Source: Paractinoplanes tereljensis
Lineage (GTDB): Bacteria; Actinomycetota; Actinomycetes; Mycobacteriales; Micromonosporaceae
Direction of reading: 5' to 3'
DNA: 64,000 bases
Assembly: GCF_016862435.1 (NCBI RefSeq)
Contig: NZ_BOMY01000037.1
Coordinates: 52,275 to 116,274 of the forward strand
Below the pieces are notes generated by a model, which saw only the letters and a program-made list of their open reading frames with translations, was not told the DNA's origin and ran no database searches. This document shows positions 22,200-30,268 of the stretch, piece after piece (the stretch's first letter is position 1; every line of letters starts with the position of its first letter). Both the position numbers and the translations under genes were made by a program.

Positions 22200-23938
22200 A
22201 TCTTGCGGTAGATGGTGGCCCGGGACATGCCCAGGGCGGCGGCGGCCTTGGTCTTGCTGCCGTCCCAGTCCAGCAGGCTGCGGACGATCGCGTCGCGTTC
22301 CATCGCCTCCAGCGGGCTGAGCAGGCGACGGCTCACCGTCCGGCATTCCGGCGGCAGGTCGCCGGGTTGGATGGCTCCGCTGCGGCGGTGCTGGACGATG
22401 TTGCGCAGGACCTGGAACAGCTGCTCGATGTTGCCCGGCCAGCTCGACCGGCTCAGCATCTGCATCGCCTCCGGCGAGCAGCGCAGCCGGCCGTCCGGCA
22501 CCAGCCGGGTCAGGAAGAACGAGACCAGGGTCGGGACGTCCTCCAGGTGGTAGCGCAGCGGAGGCAGCTCGACCGTGCTCGGGAAGAAGCGCAGCAGGTC
22601 GGCCAGCTCGCTGCCGTCGTGGCGCTGACTCAGGGTGACCGCCACCCAGGGGGTCGATCCGCCGGCCCGGGCCGTCTCCAGCAGCCCGGACAACGATCGC
22701 AGGGTGCTGCCGGTCAGCTGGTCGGCGTGCTGGATGACCAGGGCGCCCTCGGTGCCGAGCTCGGTGCGCACGTCGCGCAGCCAGCCGCGGCCGGGTTCGG
22801 CCGCGTCGATCACCGCGAAGTGCGCGCCGGGGCTGTCGTGCTGGTGGATCGCCCGGATCACGGCAAGCTTGCCGACCCCGGCCTCGCCCTCCAGGGCCAG
22901 CCAGTCGCCCGCCGCGTAGACCGATTTCACCTGGTGGCAGCCGCGCAGCCAGAGGCCGCCGGAGCCGACCAGACCGGGTAGGAACATCCGCGGCGAGGGG
23001 ACCGCGTCCAGGTGTACGCCGCCCGGCCGCTCGGCCAGCTTCACGTGCACGACTCCCCCGGTGAGCCGGCCCTCGCCCCGGACCGGCCGGCAGAACATCC
23101 GCGCCTTGAGGCCGCTCGGCAGCTCCACCTCGAGCGACGCCGTCGGATTGCGGCCGGCCAGCGTCTCGGCCGCCTGCGCCAGCAGCACCGCCTGTTCGGC
23201 CGGGTCGAGGGCGTGCCGCGCGTTGTCGTTCATCATCACGACGTCGTTGTTCAAGGCAAAGACAATTCCGGCCGTACGCCTACAGGTGCGCAGATATTCC
23301 TGGAGGAGCTCGAGTTCGCGGATCCCGCTGTCGGCCAGCAACGCCTGCTGGATCTGCCCGGCCGTGGTCTTGGCCAGCGCCAGCAGCAGCGGGTCGGCGT
23401 CGCGCCGCCAGCAGGTCAGGTCGACCGCGCCGACCGTCTTGCCGGAGATCGGGTGGTGGATCGGCACCCCGGCGCAGGCGAGGTCCTCCAGGTGCTCGGC
23501 GTAGTGCTCGTGCCCGAACACCTGCATCGGGCGGCCGCCCTCCAGCGCGGTGCCGATCCCGTTGGTGCCGACGTACTCCTCGGCGTAGCTGAAGCCGGGC
23601 GCCAGGTTGACCCGGTCGAGGTGGGCGTCGAGGTCGCGGCCCGCGTCGAGCCGGGTCAGCACGAGGCCGGCCGAGTCGGTCAGGATGATGCTGATCGGCT
23701 GGTTGTCGAGGTGTTCCCGCAGATGCCGCAGGACCGGCAGGGCACTGCGGGTGAGCGGCGTGTCCAGGTCGGGGTCGCGCTGATAGGTCAGGTCGACCCG
23801 GTCGGCTGCCACGTTCCAGCGGCGCGATCGCCACCAGGAGGCAAGGATCGCGTCGCGGACCAGATGGGGTTCTATCTCTTCGGACGTGAGGAACTGCTCG
23901 CGCGTCCTGGCCAGTTCGGGCTGCGAAGCAGGTGGCAT
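22166..23938 (-). CDS. mimR: MimR/AcoR-like GAF-AAA-Fis transcriptional activator
   Basis: A 590-residue regulator of the NtrC/AcoR type. An N-terminal GAF-like sensor (about 60-200) has the family signature AEEYVGTNGIGTALE. A degenerate AAA+ domain (about 320-510) keeps a Walker A-like GEAGVGKLAV but has ALVIQHADQ at the Walker B position and no GAFTGA loop. The Fis-type HTH at the end reads DGSKTKAAAALGMSRATIYRKI. Loss of the sigma-54 contact loop fits actinobacteria, which lack sigma-54. In mycobacteria the homologous MimR activates mimABCD in response to acetone. It lies divergently upstream of the monooxygenase operon, so it is almost certainly that operon's activator. Confidence 0.88.
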   Translation of the reverse strand: MPPASQPELARTREQFLTSEEIEPHLVRDAILASWWRSRRWNVAADRVDLTYQRDPDLDTPLTRSALPVLRHLREHLDNQPISIILTDSAGLVLTRLDAGRDLDAHLDRVNLAPGFSYAEEYVGTNGIGTALEGGRPMQVFGHEHYAEHLEDLACAGVPIHHPISGKTVGAVDLTCWRRDADPLLLALAKTTAGQIQQALLADSGIRELELLQEYLRTCRRTAGIVFALNNDVVMMNDNARHALDPAEQAVLLAQAAETLAGRNPTASLEVELPSGLKARMFCRPVRGEGRLTGGVVHVKLAERPGGVHLDAVPSPRMFLPGLVGSGGLWLRGCHQVKSVYAAGDWLALEGEAGVGKLAVIRAIHQHDSPGAHFAVIDAAEPGRGWLRDVRTELGTEGALVIQHADQLTGSTLRSLSGLLETARAGGSTPWVAVTLSQRHDGSELADLLRFFPSTVELPPLRYHLEDVPTLVSFFLTRLVPDGRLRCSPEAMQMLSRSSWPGNIEQLFQVLRNIVQHRRSGAIQPGDLPPECRTVSRRLLSPLEAMERDAIVRSLLDWDGSKTKAAAALGMSRATIYRKIHEYGIVAPGK

Positions 23939-24043
23939 CGGCGCCCCCTTGTTTCGAACTGGTTAACAACCTACGCGCGCTGCCGCCCGCCCTCGTCTCA
24001 TGTTGAGACCCCCGTTTCGCGGATACCGCGATGGACTCCGGCA
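23939..24043. promoter_or_regulatory. Intergenic control region of the monooxygenase operon
   Basis: A 105-bp region between the activator and the operon. At 23995-24009 there is an inverted repeat GTCTCA-TGT-TGAGAC, a good candidate activator site. GGTTAACAACC at 23961-23971 contains a second short palindrome (GTTAAC). No convincing -35/-10 pair is seen near ATG 24044; a weak promoter would be expected for an activator-dependent operon. Confidence 0.5.
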
Positions 24044-24280
24044 ATGGAGTCGGCAGCCGAGACGTTCAATCCCTGGTCCGTGGTCAATGTGGTCTTCCAC
24101 CACCTGGCCGGCCAGGGCCTGCATCCGACGCTGGGCGGCGCCGATCCGGGCGCGCCCGCCGCGGACCTGCTGCGTGCTCTCGGCATCGAACCGGCTGCGG
24201 AAGGCGATCGCCAGGTCGGCGAGAACGTCCAGCGCCACCTCGCCCAGATCAGGGCCGCGATTTTCAGCGAAGAGGAGTGA
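24044..24280 (+). CDS. Small helical protein at head of monooxygenase operon (78 aa)
   Basis: ATG 24044 to TGA 24280, ending 3 bp before prmA, whose ribosome-binding site (GAGGAG) lies inside its last codons. The 78 residues begin MESAAETFNPWSVVNVVFHHLA, continue through a Gly/Ala/Pro loop (LGGADPGAPAADLLRALG) and end in an acidic helix. It has no TM segment or cysteine and the family is not recognised. Genome-typical codon use and translational coupling argue that it is real. Possible roles are an assembly factor or an accessory to the hydroxylase; a leader-like regulatory ORF is the alternative. The start lacks a clear Shine-Dalgarno. Confidence 0.6.
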   Translation: MESAAETFNPWSVVNVVFHHLAGQGLHPTLGGADPGAPAADLLRALGIEPAAEGDRQVGENVQRHLAQIRAAIFSEEE

Positions 24281-24283
24281 CGA

Positions 24284-25933
24284 ATGAGTCGGCAGAGCGT
24301 GGCCAGGGCTCATCAGAAGATCCAAGAGCTGTCCTGGGAACCGATGTACCACCAGCCCGTCTCGCAGTACGGAACGGACTACACGTTCCGCAAGGCCCAG
24401 AAGAAAGACCCGCTCAAGCAGGTGCTGCGGTCGTACTTCCCGATGCAGGAGGAGAAGGACCACCGGGTGTACGGCGCGTCGGACGGCGCGATCCGCGGCA
24501 ACATGTTCCGCCAGGTGCAGGAGCGCTGGCTGGAGTGGCAGAAGCTGTTCCTGTCGATCATCCCGCTGCCGGAGATCTCGGCGGCCCGGGCGATGCCGCT
24601 GCTGTTCCGCAACGTGCCCAACCCGGAACTGCACAACGGCCAGGCCATTCAAATGATCGACGAGGTACGGCACTCGACGATCCAGCAGAACCTCAAGCGC
24701 CTGTACATGAACAACTACATCGACCCGGCCGGCTTCAACTCGAGCCTGCGCAACTTCCAGAACGACTACTGCGGCACCATCGGCCGGCAGTTCGCCGAGG
24801 GTTTCATCACCGGTGACGCGATCACCGCGGCGAGCATCTACCTGACCATCGTGGCCGAGACCGCGTTCACCAACACGCTGTTCGTCGCGATGCCGGCCGA
24901 GGCCGCCGCGAACGGCGACTATCTGCTGCCGACGGTGTTCCACTCGGTGCAGTCGGACGAGTCCCGGCACATCTCCAACGGGTACGCCACCCTGCTGATG
25001 GCGCTCGCCGACGAGGGCAACCACCAGCTGCTCGAACGCGACCTGCGGTACGCCTGGTGGAACAACCACCGGGTGGTGGACGCCGCAATCGGCACCTTCA
25101 TCGAGTACGGCACCAAGGACCGCCGCAAGGACCGCGAATCGTACGCGGAGATGTGGCGCCGCTGGATCTACGACGACTACTACCGCAGCTACCTGGTGCC
25201 GCTCGAGAAGTACGGCCTGGTCATCCCGCACGACCTGATCGAAGAAGCCTGGAACCAGATCTGGAACAAGGGTTACGTGCACGAGGTGGCCCAGTTCTTC
25301 GCGACCGGCTGGCTGGCCAATTACTGGCGGATCGACCCGATGACCGACAAGGACTTCGAGTGGTTCGAATACAAATACCCGGGCTGGTACGACCGGTACG
25401 GCAAGTGGTGGGAGCAGTACAACCGCCTGAGTACGCCGAACGGCCACCACCCGATCGTCGCCGAGGACGTCGACTACCAGTACCCGCACCGCTGCTGGGT
25501 CTGCATGGTCCCGTGCCTGGTCCGCGAGGACATGGTGATGGCCGAGGTGGACGGTCAGTGGCGCACGTACTGCCACGAGGCCTGCCGGTGGACCGACGTC
25601 GAGGCGTTCCGCCCCACCTACCAGGGCCGCAACACCCCGAACATGGGTCAGCTGATCGGCGCCCGCGAGTGGGAAACCCTGTACCACGGCTGGAACTGGG
25701 CCGACGTGGTCAAGGACATGGGCTTCGTCCGGGATGACGGCAAGACCATGGTCGCCCAGCCGCACCTGAACCTGGACGACCCGAAGAAGCTGTGGACGCT
25801 GGACCACCTGCGCCGCATGCCCAACCTGCAGAGCCCGAACGTGCTGCTCAACCAGATGACCGACGCGGATCGGGCGGCGTTCCACGCGAACTACATCAGG
25901 GGCGGCCCGGCCGGACGGCCGGCACGGGACTGA
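24284..25933 (+). CDS. prmA: Propane/acetone 2-monooxygenase, hydroxylase large subunit
   Basis: The 549-residue catalytic alpha subunit of a soluble diiron monooxygenase (PrmA/MimA group). Carboxylate-bridged diiron ligands are visible as DEVRH (residues 126-130) and DESRH (225-229), the two ExxH pairs of the family, with the other Glu ligands in the surrounding helices. A CWVCMVPC-type cysteine cluster near residue 410 is characteristic of this subgroup. In Gordonia, Rhodococcus and mycobacteria such enzymes oxidise propane to 2-propanol, and MimABCD also oxidises acetone to acetol and phenol to hydroquinone. First structural gene of the operon, with a strong GAGGAG site. Confidence 0.95.
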   Translation: MSRQSVARAHQKIQELSWEPMYHQPVSQYGTDYTFRKAQKKDPLKQVLRSYFPMQEEKDHRVYGASDGAIRGNMFRQVQERWLEWQKLFLSIIPLPEISAARAMPLLFRNVPNPELHNGQAIQMIDEVRHSTIQQNLKRLYMNNYIDPAGFNSSLRNFQNDYCGTIGRQFAEGFITGDAITAASIYLTIVAETAFTNTLFVAMPAEAAANGDYLLPTVFHSVQSDESRHISNGYATLLMALADEGNHQLLERDLRYAWWNNHRVVDAAIGTFIEYGTKDRRKDRESYAEMWRRWIYDDYYRSYLVPLEKYGLVIPHDLIEEAWNQIWNKGYVHEVAQFFATGWLANYWRIDPMTDKDFEWFEYKYPGWYDRYGKWWEQYNRLSTPNGHHPIVAEDVDYQYPHRCWVCMVPCLVREDMVMAEVDGQWRTYCHEACRWTDVEAFRPTYQGRNTPNMGQLIGAREWETLYHGWNWADVVKDMGFVRDDGKTMVAQPHLNLDDPKKLWTLDHLRRMPNLQSPNVLLNQMTDADRAAFHANYIRGGPAGRPARD

Positions 25934-25934
25934 C

Positions 25935-26969
25935 ATGGGCGAGAAGCACCGGGTGAGATTCGAGCCGGTCGGCATCGAGATCGAGGTCGACGAGGAGCAG
26001 ACCGTGCTGCGCTCCGCGTCCGAGCAGGGGCTGATGCTCATGCACGGGTGCAAGGAGGGGCAGTGCGCGGCCTGCAAGTCGTTCGTCCTCGACGGTGACG
26101 ACATCGAGCTCGACCGTTACTCCACGTTCGCGTTGCCCGACTACGAGAAGGAGGAGGGCTTCACCCTCCTGTGCCGGGCGCACGTGTACGAGGACGTGAC
26201 GATCGAGCTGCTCAACTTCGACGAGGAGATGATCCGCTCGGGGCTGCCCATCCTCAACGCGGTGGCGGAGGTCGTGTCGATCGACCAGGTGACACACGAC
26301 CTCCGGCACCTGGTGCTCCAGCTGATCGAGCCGGCCGAGATGACGTTCTTCCCGGGCCAGTACGTGGACATCAAGGTCCCGGGCACCGAGATCACCCGCT
26401 CGTTCTCGATGGCGACCACCTCGAAGAAGAGGCTCGAGTTCGTCATCAAGGTCTACCCGGACGGGATCTTCTCGTCGTTCCTCGACCAGAAGCTGAAGGT
26501 CGGAGACCGGCTGGAGCTGACCGGGCCGTTCGGGGTGTTCACCCTGCGCGACGCCCCCGACCGGGACCTGATCTTCGTCGGCGGCGGGGCCGGCTTGGCC
26601 CCGATTCTCGCGCTGCTGCGGTCGATGGCCGAGCGCGGTATCCAGCGCAAAGCCGTTTTCTACTACGGAGCCCGTACGGCCAAAGATCTTTGTTTTGTCT
26701 CTGAGATCAAAGCGCTGAAACAGAAACTCCCGGATTTCCAGTTCGTGCCCGCCCTGTCCGAGCCGGCCGCCGGCGAGGACTGGGACGGCGAGGTCGGGTT
26801 CATCACCGACGTGCTCAAACGTTTCGAGGTCGACCTGCGCGGCGCGCACGCCTACCTCTGTGGACCCCCGCCGATGGTCGAGGCGGCCATGCCGCTGCTG
26901 GCCCAGCTCGGCGCGCCCGAGAAGCACATCTACTACGACAAATTCACGACCACAGGTGGGGAGGACTGA
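25935..26969 (+). CDS. prmB: Monooxygenase NADH reductase component (2Fe-2S, FAD)
   Basis: A 344-residue electron-transfer component. The N-terminal plant-type ferredoxin domain has cluster ligands Cys39, Cys44, Cys47 and Cys80 (CKEGQCAAC and LLCRA). An FAD-binding beta-barrel follows with RSFSMA, then an NAD-binding domain with GGGAGLAPI and the C-terminal CGPPPMVEA motif. It passes electrons from NADH to the hydroxylase diiron centre. It starts 1 bp after the large-subunit stop and ends with a TGATG overlap onto the small-subunit gene. Confidence 0.95.
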   Translation: MGEKHRVRFEPVGIEIEVDEEQTVLRSASEQGLMLMHGCKEGQCAACKSFVLDGDDIELDRYSTFALPDYEKEEGFTLLCRAHVYEDVTIELLNFDEEMIRSGLPILNAVAEVVSIDQVTHDLRHLVLQLIEPAEMTFFPGQYVDIKVPGTEITRSFSMATTSKKRLEFVIKVYPDGIFSSFLDQKLKVGDRLELTGPFGVFTLRDAPDRDLIFVGGGAGLAPILALLRSMAERGIQRKAVFYYGARTAKDLCFVSEIKALKQKLPDFQFVPALSEPAAGEDWDGEVGFITDVLKRFEVDLRGAHAYLCGPPPMVEAAMPLLAQLGAPEKHIYYDKFTTTGGED

Positions 26970-28138
26970 TGACGACCGCGACGGAACGTAGCGTTCCCAA
27001 GCCCGTCTTCACCGACGCCGAGGCCGGTGCCAAGGAGTTCCCGGATTCGACCGCGCGCCGGTTCAACTACTACGTGCCACGCAAGCGCAAGCAGACCCAC
27101 TACGAGGACGTCACGGTCGAGGTGCAGCCGGACCCGCGGCACTACCTCGCCCAGGGCTGGCTCTACGGCTTCGCCAACGGCAAGGGCGGCTACCCGCTGG
27201 ACTGGACCGCGCTCAAGGCCTGGGGCAGCGACCGCCCGGAACCGGTGCGCAGCCCCGGATCGGGCGGCCAGGGCTACGAGTGGCCGGCCCACGGCTGGCA
27301 CGAGTTCCGCGACCCCAACGAGGAGTGGGAGCTGTCGCTCTACCGCTACAACGCCAACGTGGTGCGGCAGGTCAACCAGAACATCGACGCGGCCAAGCAA
27401 GCCAAGGCCTTCGACCAGTGGAACCCGAACTGGGTGCGGTTCGTGTCGCAGCACGTGGGCGCGTGGATGCACGTCGACCACGGCCTAGGCCTCTACCTGT
27501 TCGCCAACGCCAACCGGCGCGGGCCGACCAACATGCACAACACCGCCATCGCGGTGAACAGCATGCACCTGATCCGGGCCGCCCAGGACCTGGCGCTCTA
27601 CCAGCTCACCCTGGACGAGGAGATCGAAGCCTTCGCCGGCGCCGCCCACCTGGACACCTGGAACTCCGACCCGACCTGGCAGGGCGTGCGCGACCTGGCC
27701 GAGCAGCTGACCGCGATCGACGACTGGGCCGAGGCGATCTTCGCGGCCAACATCGTCTTCCAGCCGCTGATCGGCGAACTGTTCCGCAGTCACCTGGTCA
27801 TGCAGGCCGCCCCGCGCAACGGCGACTTCGTCACCCCGACGATCGTCGGCGCCGAGGAGTACGACTTCGCCGAGCGCGACCTGCGCTACTCCACCGCGAT
27901 CTTCGACCTGCTCAGCAACGACCGGGAGTTCGCCGAGCACAACAGCCGGATCATGAACGGCTGGCTGGCCCACTGGGTCGGGCTCGCCGTCCCGGCCGCC
28001 CGGCTGCTGCAACCGCTGTGGTCGCAGCCGGACAGCAAGCCGGCGCGCTTCGAGGACGCACTCGACCGGGTCAAGAGCCGCTTCGCCGGCATCGTCGAGG
28101 ACCTGAGCCTGGACCTGCCCAAGGAGGTGGAACGGTGA
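26969..28138 (+). CDS. prmC: Monooxygenase hydroxylase small subunit
   Basis: The 389-residue beta subunit of the diiron hydroxylase (PrmC/MimC). It has the same ferritin-like helical fold as the alpha subunit but without a complete ExxH ligand set, as expected for the structural subunit. Typical segments are RRFNYYVPRKRKQTHYEDV near the N-terminus (split by turns) and HVGAWMHVDHGLGLY in the middle. It overlaps the reductase gene by one base and the coupling-protein gene by four. Confidence 0.93.
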   Translation: MTTATERSVPKPVFTDAEAGAKEFPDSTARRFNYYVPRKRKQTHYEDVTVEVQPDPRHYLAQGWLYGFANGKGGYPLDWTALKAWGSDRPEPVRSPGSGGQGYEWPAHGWHEFRDPNEEWELSLYRYNANVVRQVNQNIDAAKQAKAFDQWNPNWVRFVSQHVGAWMHVDHGLGLYLFANANRRGPTNMHNTAIAVNSMHLIRAAQDLALYQLTLDEEIEAFAGAAHLDTWNSDPTWQGVRDLAEQLTAIDDWAEAIFAANIVFQPLIGELFRSHLVMQAAPRNGDFVTPTIVGAEEYDFAERDLRYSTAIFDLLSNDREFAEHNSRIMNGWLAHWVGLAVPAARLLQPLWSQPDSKPARFEDALDRVKSRFAGIVEDLSLDLPKEVER

Positions 28139-28506
28139 CCCGGTTCAGGATCTCCGAGAGCCCGTTCAAGTCGGACAACACCGCGTCCAACATGTGCGGC
28201 TTCACGCTGATGAACAACCAGATCGGCGTGGTGGTCGCCGAGGTCATGAAGACCAAGCCGAACGTACGGGTGACCCCGCTGCCGTCGATGATCCGGGTCG
28301 ACGCCACCAACCGGATGGACGTCGTCTACGACGAGGTCTCCGAGGCGCTCGGCGAGGAGCCGGGCTTCTTCGACAACGCTCAGTTCGAGGAGAGCATGTC
28401 GACCCACTACGGCCGCATGATCCACGAGGACGACCGCACGATCATGTTCGCCAACCCCGAAGACGCCGCCGAGTTCATCGGCTTCGATCTCAAGCCGGGA
28501 CGGTAA
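28135..28506 (+). CDS. prmD: Monooxygenase coupling (effector) protein
   Basis: A 123-residue MmoB/DmpM-like regulatory protein. SNMCGFTLMNNQIGVVVAEVM and VRVTPLPSMIRVDA are the family core; it binds the hydroxylase and controls oxygen activation and electron coupling. It contains no cofactor motif. GTG 28135 overlaps the stop of the small subunit (GTGA), with AAGGAGGTGG upstream as a very strong ribosome-binding site. Confidence 0.93.
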   Translation: MTRFRISESPFKSDNTASNMCGFTLMNNQIGVVVAEVMKTKPNVRVTPLPSMIRVDATNRMDVVYDEVSEALGEEPGFFDNAQFEESMSTHYGRMIHEDDRTIMFANPEDAAEFIGFDLKPGR

Positions 28507-28509
28507 ATC

Positions 28510-29580
28510 ATGTACGAGAAGGACGGGGAGAAGTACTTCGTCGTCGACAGCCACATGCACTACTGGAGCGCGGGACCGGACAACTGGGTCCCGGGCGCCG
28601 AGAAGTACGCCAAGGGCTGGATCGAGTGCTTCCACGCTTACCAGAGCCTCGGGCCGGAGTCGACGCACTGGTCGATCGAGAAGTTCATGAGCTACACCGA
28701 GGACGACCTGATCAAGGACGTCTTCGACGACGGTTACGTGGACGTGGCGATCTTCCAGCCGACGTACCTGACCGAGTGGTACCGGGAGGGGTTCAACACC
28801 ACCGAGCGCAACGCCGCGCTCGGCGCCAAGCACCCCGGCCGGTTCGTCACCAACACCCGCTGGGACCCGCGCGACGGCGACGACGGGCTCAAACGGCTCG
28901 CCGAGAACGTCGACCGCTACGGCAGCATCGGCGTCAAGCTCTACACCGCCGAGTGGAACAACGGCTCCCGCGGCTGGACGCTCAAGGACCCGGGCGCGTA
29001 CCGGTACCTGGAGAAGTGCCAGGAGCTCGGGATCAAGAACATCCACGTGCACAAGGGCCCGACGATCTGGCCGCTGGACAAGGACGCCTTCGACGTCTCC
29101 GACGTCGACCACGCGGCGACCGACTTCCCCGACCTGAACTTCATCGTCGAGCACGTCGGCCTGCCCCGCATCGAGGACTTCTGCTTCATGGCGACCCAGG
29201 AGCCCAACGTGTACGCCGGCCTGTCGGTGGTCATCGGCGGGCTCATGCACGCCCGGCCCAAGTTCTTCGCGAAGGTGATGGGCGAGCTGCTGTTCTGGGT
29301 CGGCGAGGACAAGATGACGTTCGGCAGCGACTACGGCATCTGGGAGCCGAAGTGGCAGATCGAGGGCTTCGTCGACTGGGACTATCCGAGCGACGAGTTC
29401 TCCGATTACCCCCGGGTGACCACGGCGACCAAGAAGAAGATCCTCGGACTCAATGCCGCCAAGCTGTACGGCATTGAAGTCCCCGAGGAATACAGGCTCG
29501 GCGCGGGCGAGGGGGCACCGGCGGCTCGGGACGACGCGGTGGGCGTCAGTACCGAGTCGCCGGCGGCCTCGCCGGCATGA
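28510..29580 (+). CDS. Amidohydrolase-2 family protein of the monooxygenase operon
   Basis: A 356-residue TIM-barrel hydrolase. It has DSHMHYW at the N-terminal metal site (HxH), IHVHKGPT in the barrel, VEHVGLPR and the C-terminal catalytic Asp in FGSDYG. A conserved amidohydrolase follows prmD/mimD in several propane or acetone monooxygenase operons; its reaction is not established. Deamination, decarboxylation or ester hydrolysis of an intermediate, or a role in enzyme maturation, are all possible. The last 25 residues are an Ala/Ser-rich tail. It overlaps the next gene by ATGA. Confidence 0.85.
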   Translation: MYEKDGEKYFVVDSHMHYWSAGPDNWVPGAEKYAKGWIECFHAYQSLGPESTHWSIEKFMSYTEDDLIKDVFDDGYVDVAIFQPTYLTEWYREGFNTTERNAALGAKHPGRFVTNTRWDPRDGDDGLKRLAENVDRYGSIGVKLYTAEWNNGSRGWTLKDPGAYRYLEKCQELGIKNIHVHKGPTIWPLDKDAFDVSDVDHAATDFPDLNFIVEHVGLPRIEDFCFMATQEPNVYAGLSVVIGGLMHARPKFFAKVMGELLFWVGEDKMTFGSDYGIWEPKWQIEGFVDWDYPSDEFSDYPRVTTATKKKILGLNAAKLYGIEVPEEYRLGAGEGAPAARDDAVGVSTESPAASPA

Positions 29581-30257
29581 CCACCGCCATCGTGGGATCG
29601 CGCATCCTGGCCGCTCTGGCCGGGGTGCGCGACCCCGAGCTGGACGAGCCGATCACCACGCTCGGCTTCGTGGCCTCCGCGGTCGTGTCGCCGGACGGCG
29701 TGGCCGAGGTGCATCTGCGGCTGCCGACCTACTTCTGCGCGCCCAATTTCGCGTACCTGATGGTGGCCGACGCCTACGACGCGGTGTCCGCTCTCGACGA
29801 GATCCGTTCCACCACCGTGATCCTCGACGAGCATTTTGCGTCCGACGCGATCAACGACGGGGTGGCCGCGCGGGCCGGGTTCGCGCGGTCGTTCGACGGT
29901 GAGGCGGCCGGTGAGCTCGACCAGCTCCGCATCGACTTCATTCGCAAATCGGTCATGGCCGGGACAGACGTCGTGTGCCGCCCACTGAGCCGCGATCCGT
30001 CCGATTTGTCCGCGGCCAAGCTCGGCGACCTGCCGCCTTCGAACGCCCTCGACCGTCTTCGGCGCCGCCGCCGGGAGCTCGGGCTACCCGCCGGCGACGA
30101 CTCCCCGCTGCTCATCGACCCGATCACCGGCGCCCCGATCGCGGCCGACGCGGTGCCGCTGCATCTGCGCAAGGCCCGTCTCACCCGGACCAGCCTCGAC
30201 GCGAACACCGGCATCTGCCGCGGCATGCTGCGCCACCGCTACCCCGACAACGGCTGA
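29577..30257 (+). CDS. MIP18/DUF59-type Fe-S assembly-like protein
   Basis: A 226-residue protein. The first about 100 residues form a MIP18 (SufT/PaaD-like) domain: LAGVRDPELDEPITTLGFV and LRLPTYFCAPNFAYL, containing the conserved cysteine of the family. The remainder is a lineage-specific extension with a basic segment (RLRRRRRELG) and ending GMLRHRYPDNG. PaaD/MIP18 proteins help insert Fe-S or diiron centres, so here it probably assists metal loading of the hydroxylase or the reductase cluster. Positioned between amidohydrolase and chaperonin. Confidence 0.82.
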   Translation: MTTAIVGSRILAALAGVRDPELDEPITTLGFVASAVVSPDGVAEVHLRLPTYFCAPNFAYLMVADAYDAVSALDEIRSTTVILDEHFASDAINDGVAARAGFARSFDGEAAGELDQLRIDFIRKSVMAGTDVVCRPLSRDPSDLSAAKLGDLPPSNALDRLRRRRRELGLPAGDDSPLLIDPITGAPIAADAVPLHLRKARLTRTSLDANTGICRGMLRHRYPDNG

Positions 30258-30268
30258 GGAGACCACCG

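Noticed and set aside
19932..22346. An 804-codon minus-strand frame opposite the CHASE kinase
   Set aside because: Shadow composition; it would overlap the whole kinase and the end of the activator gene.
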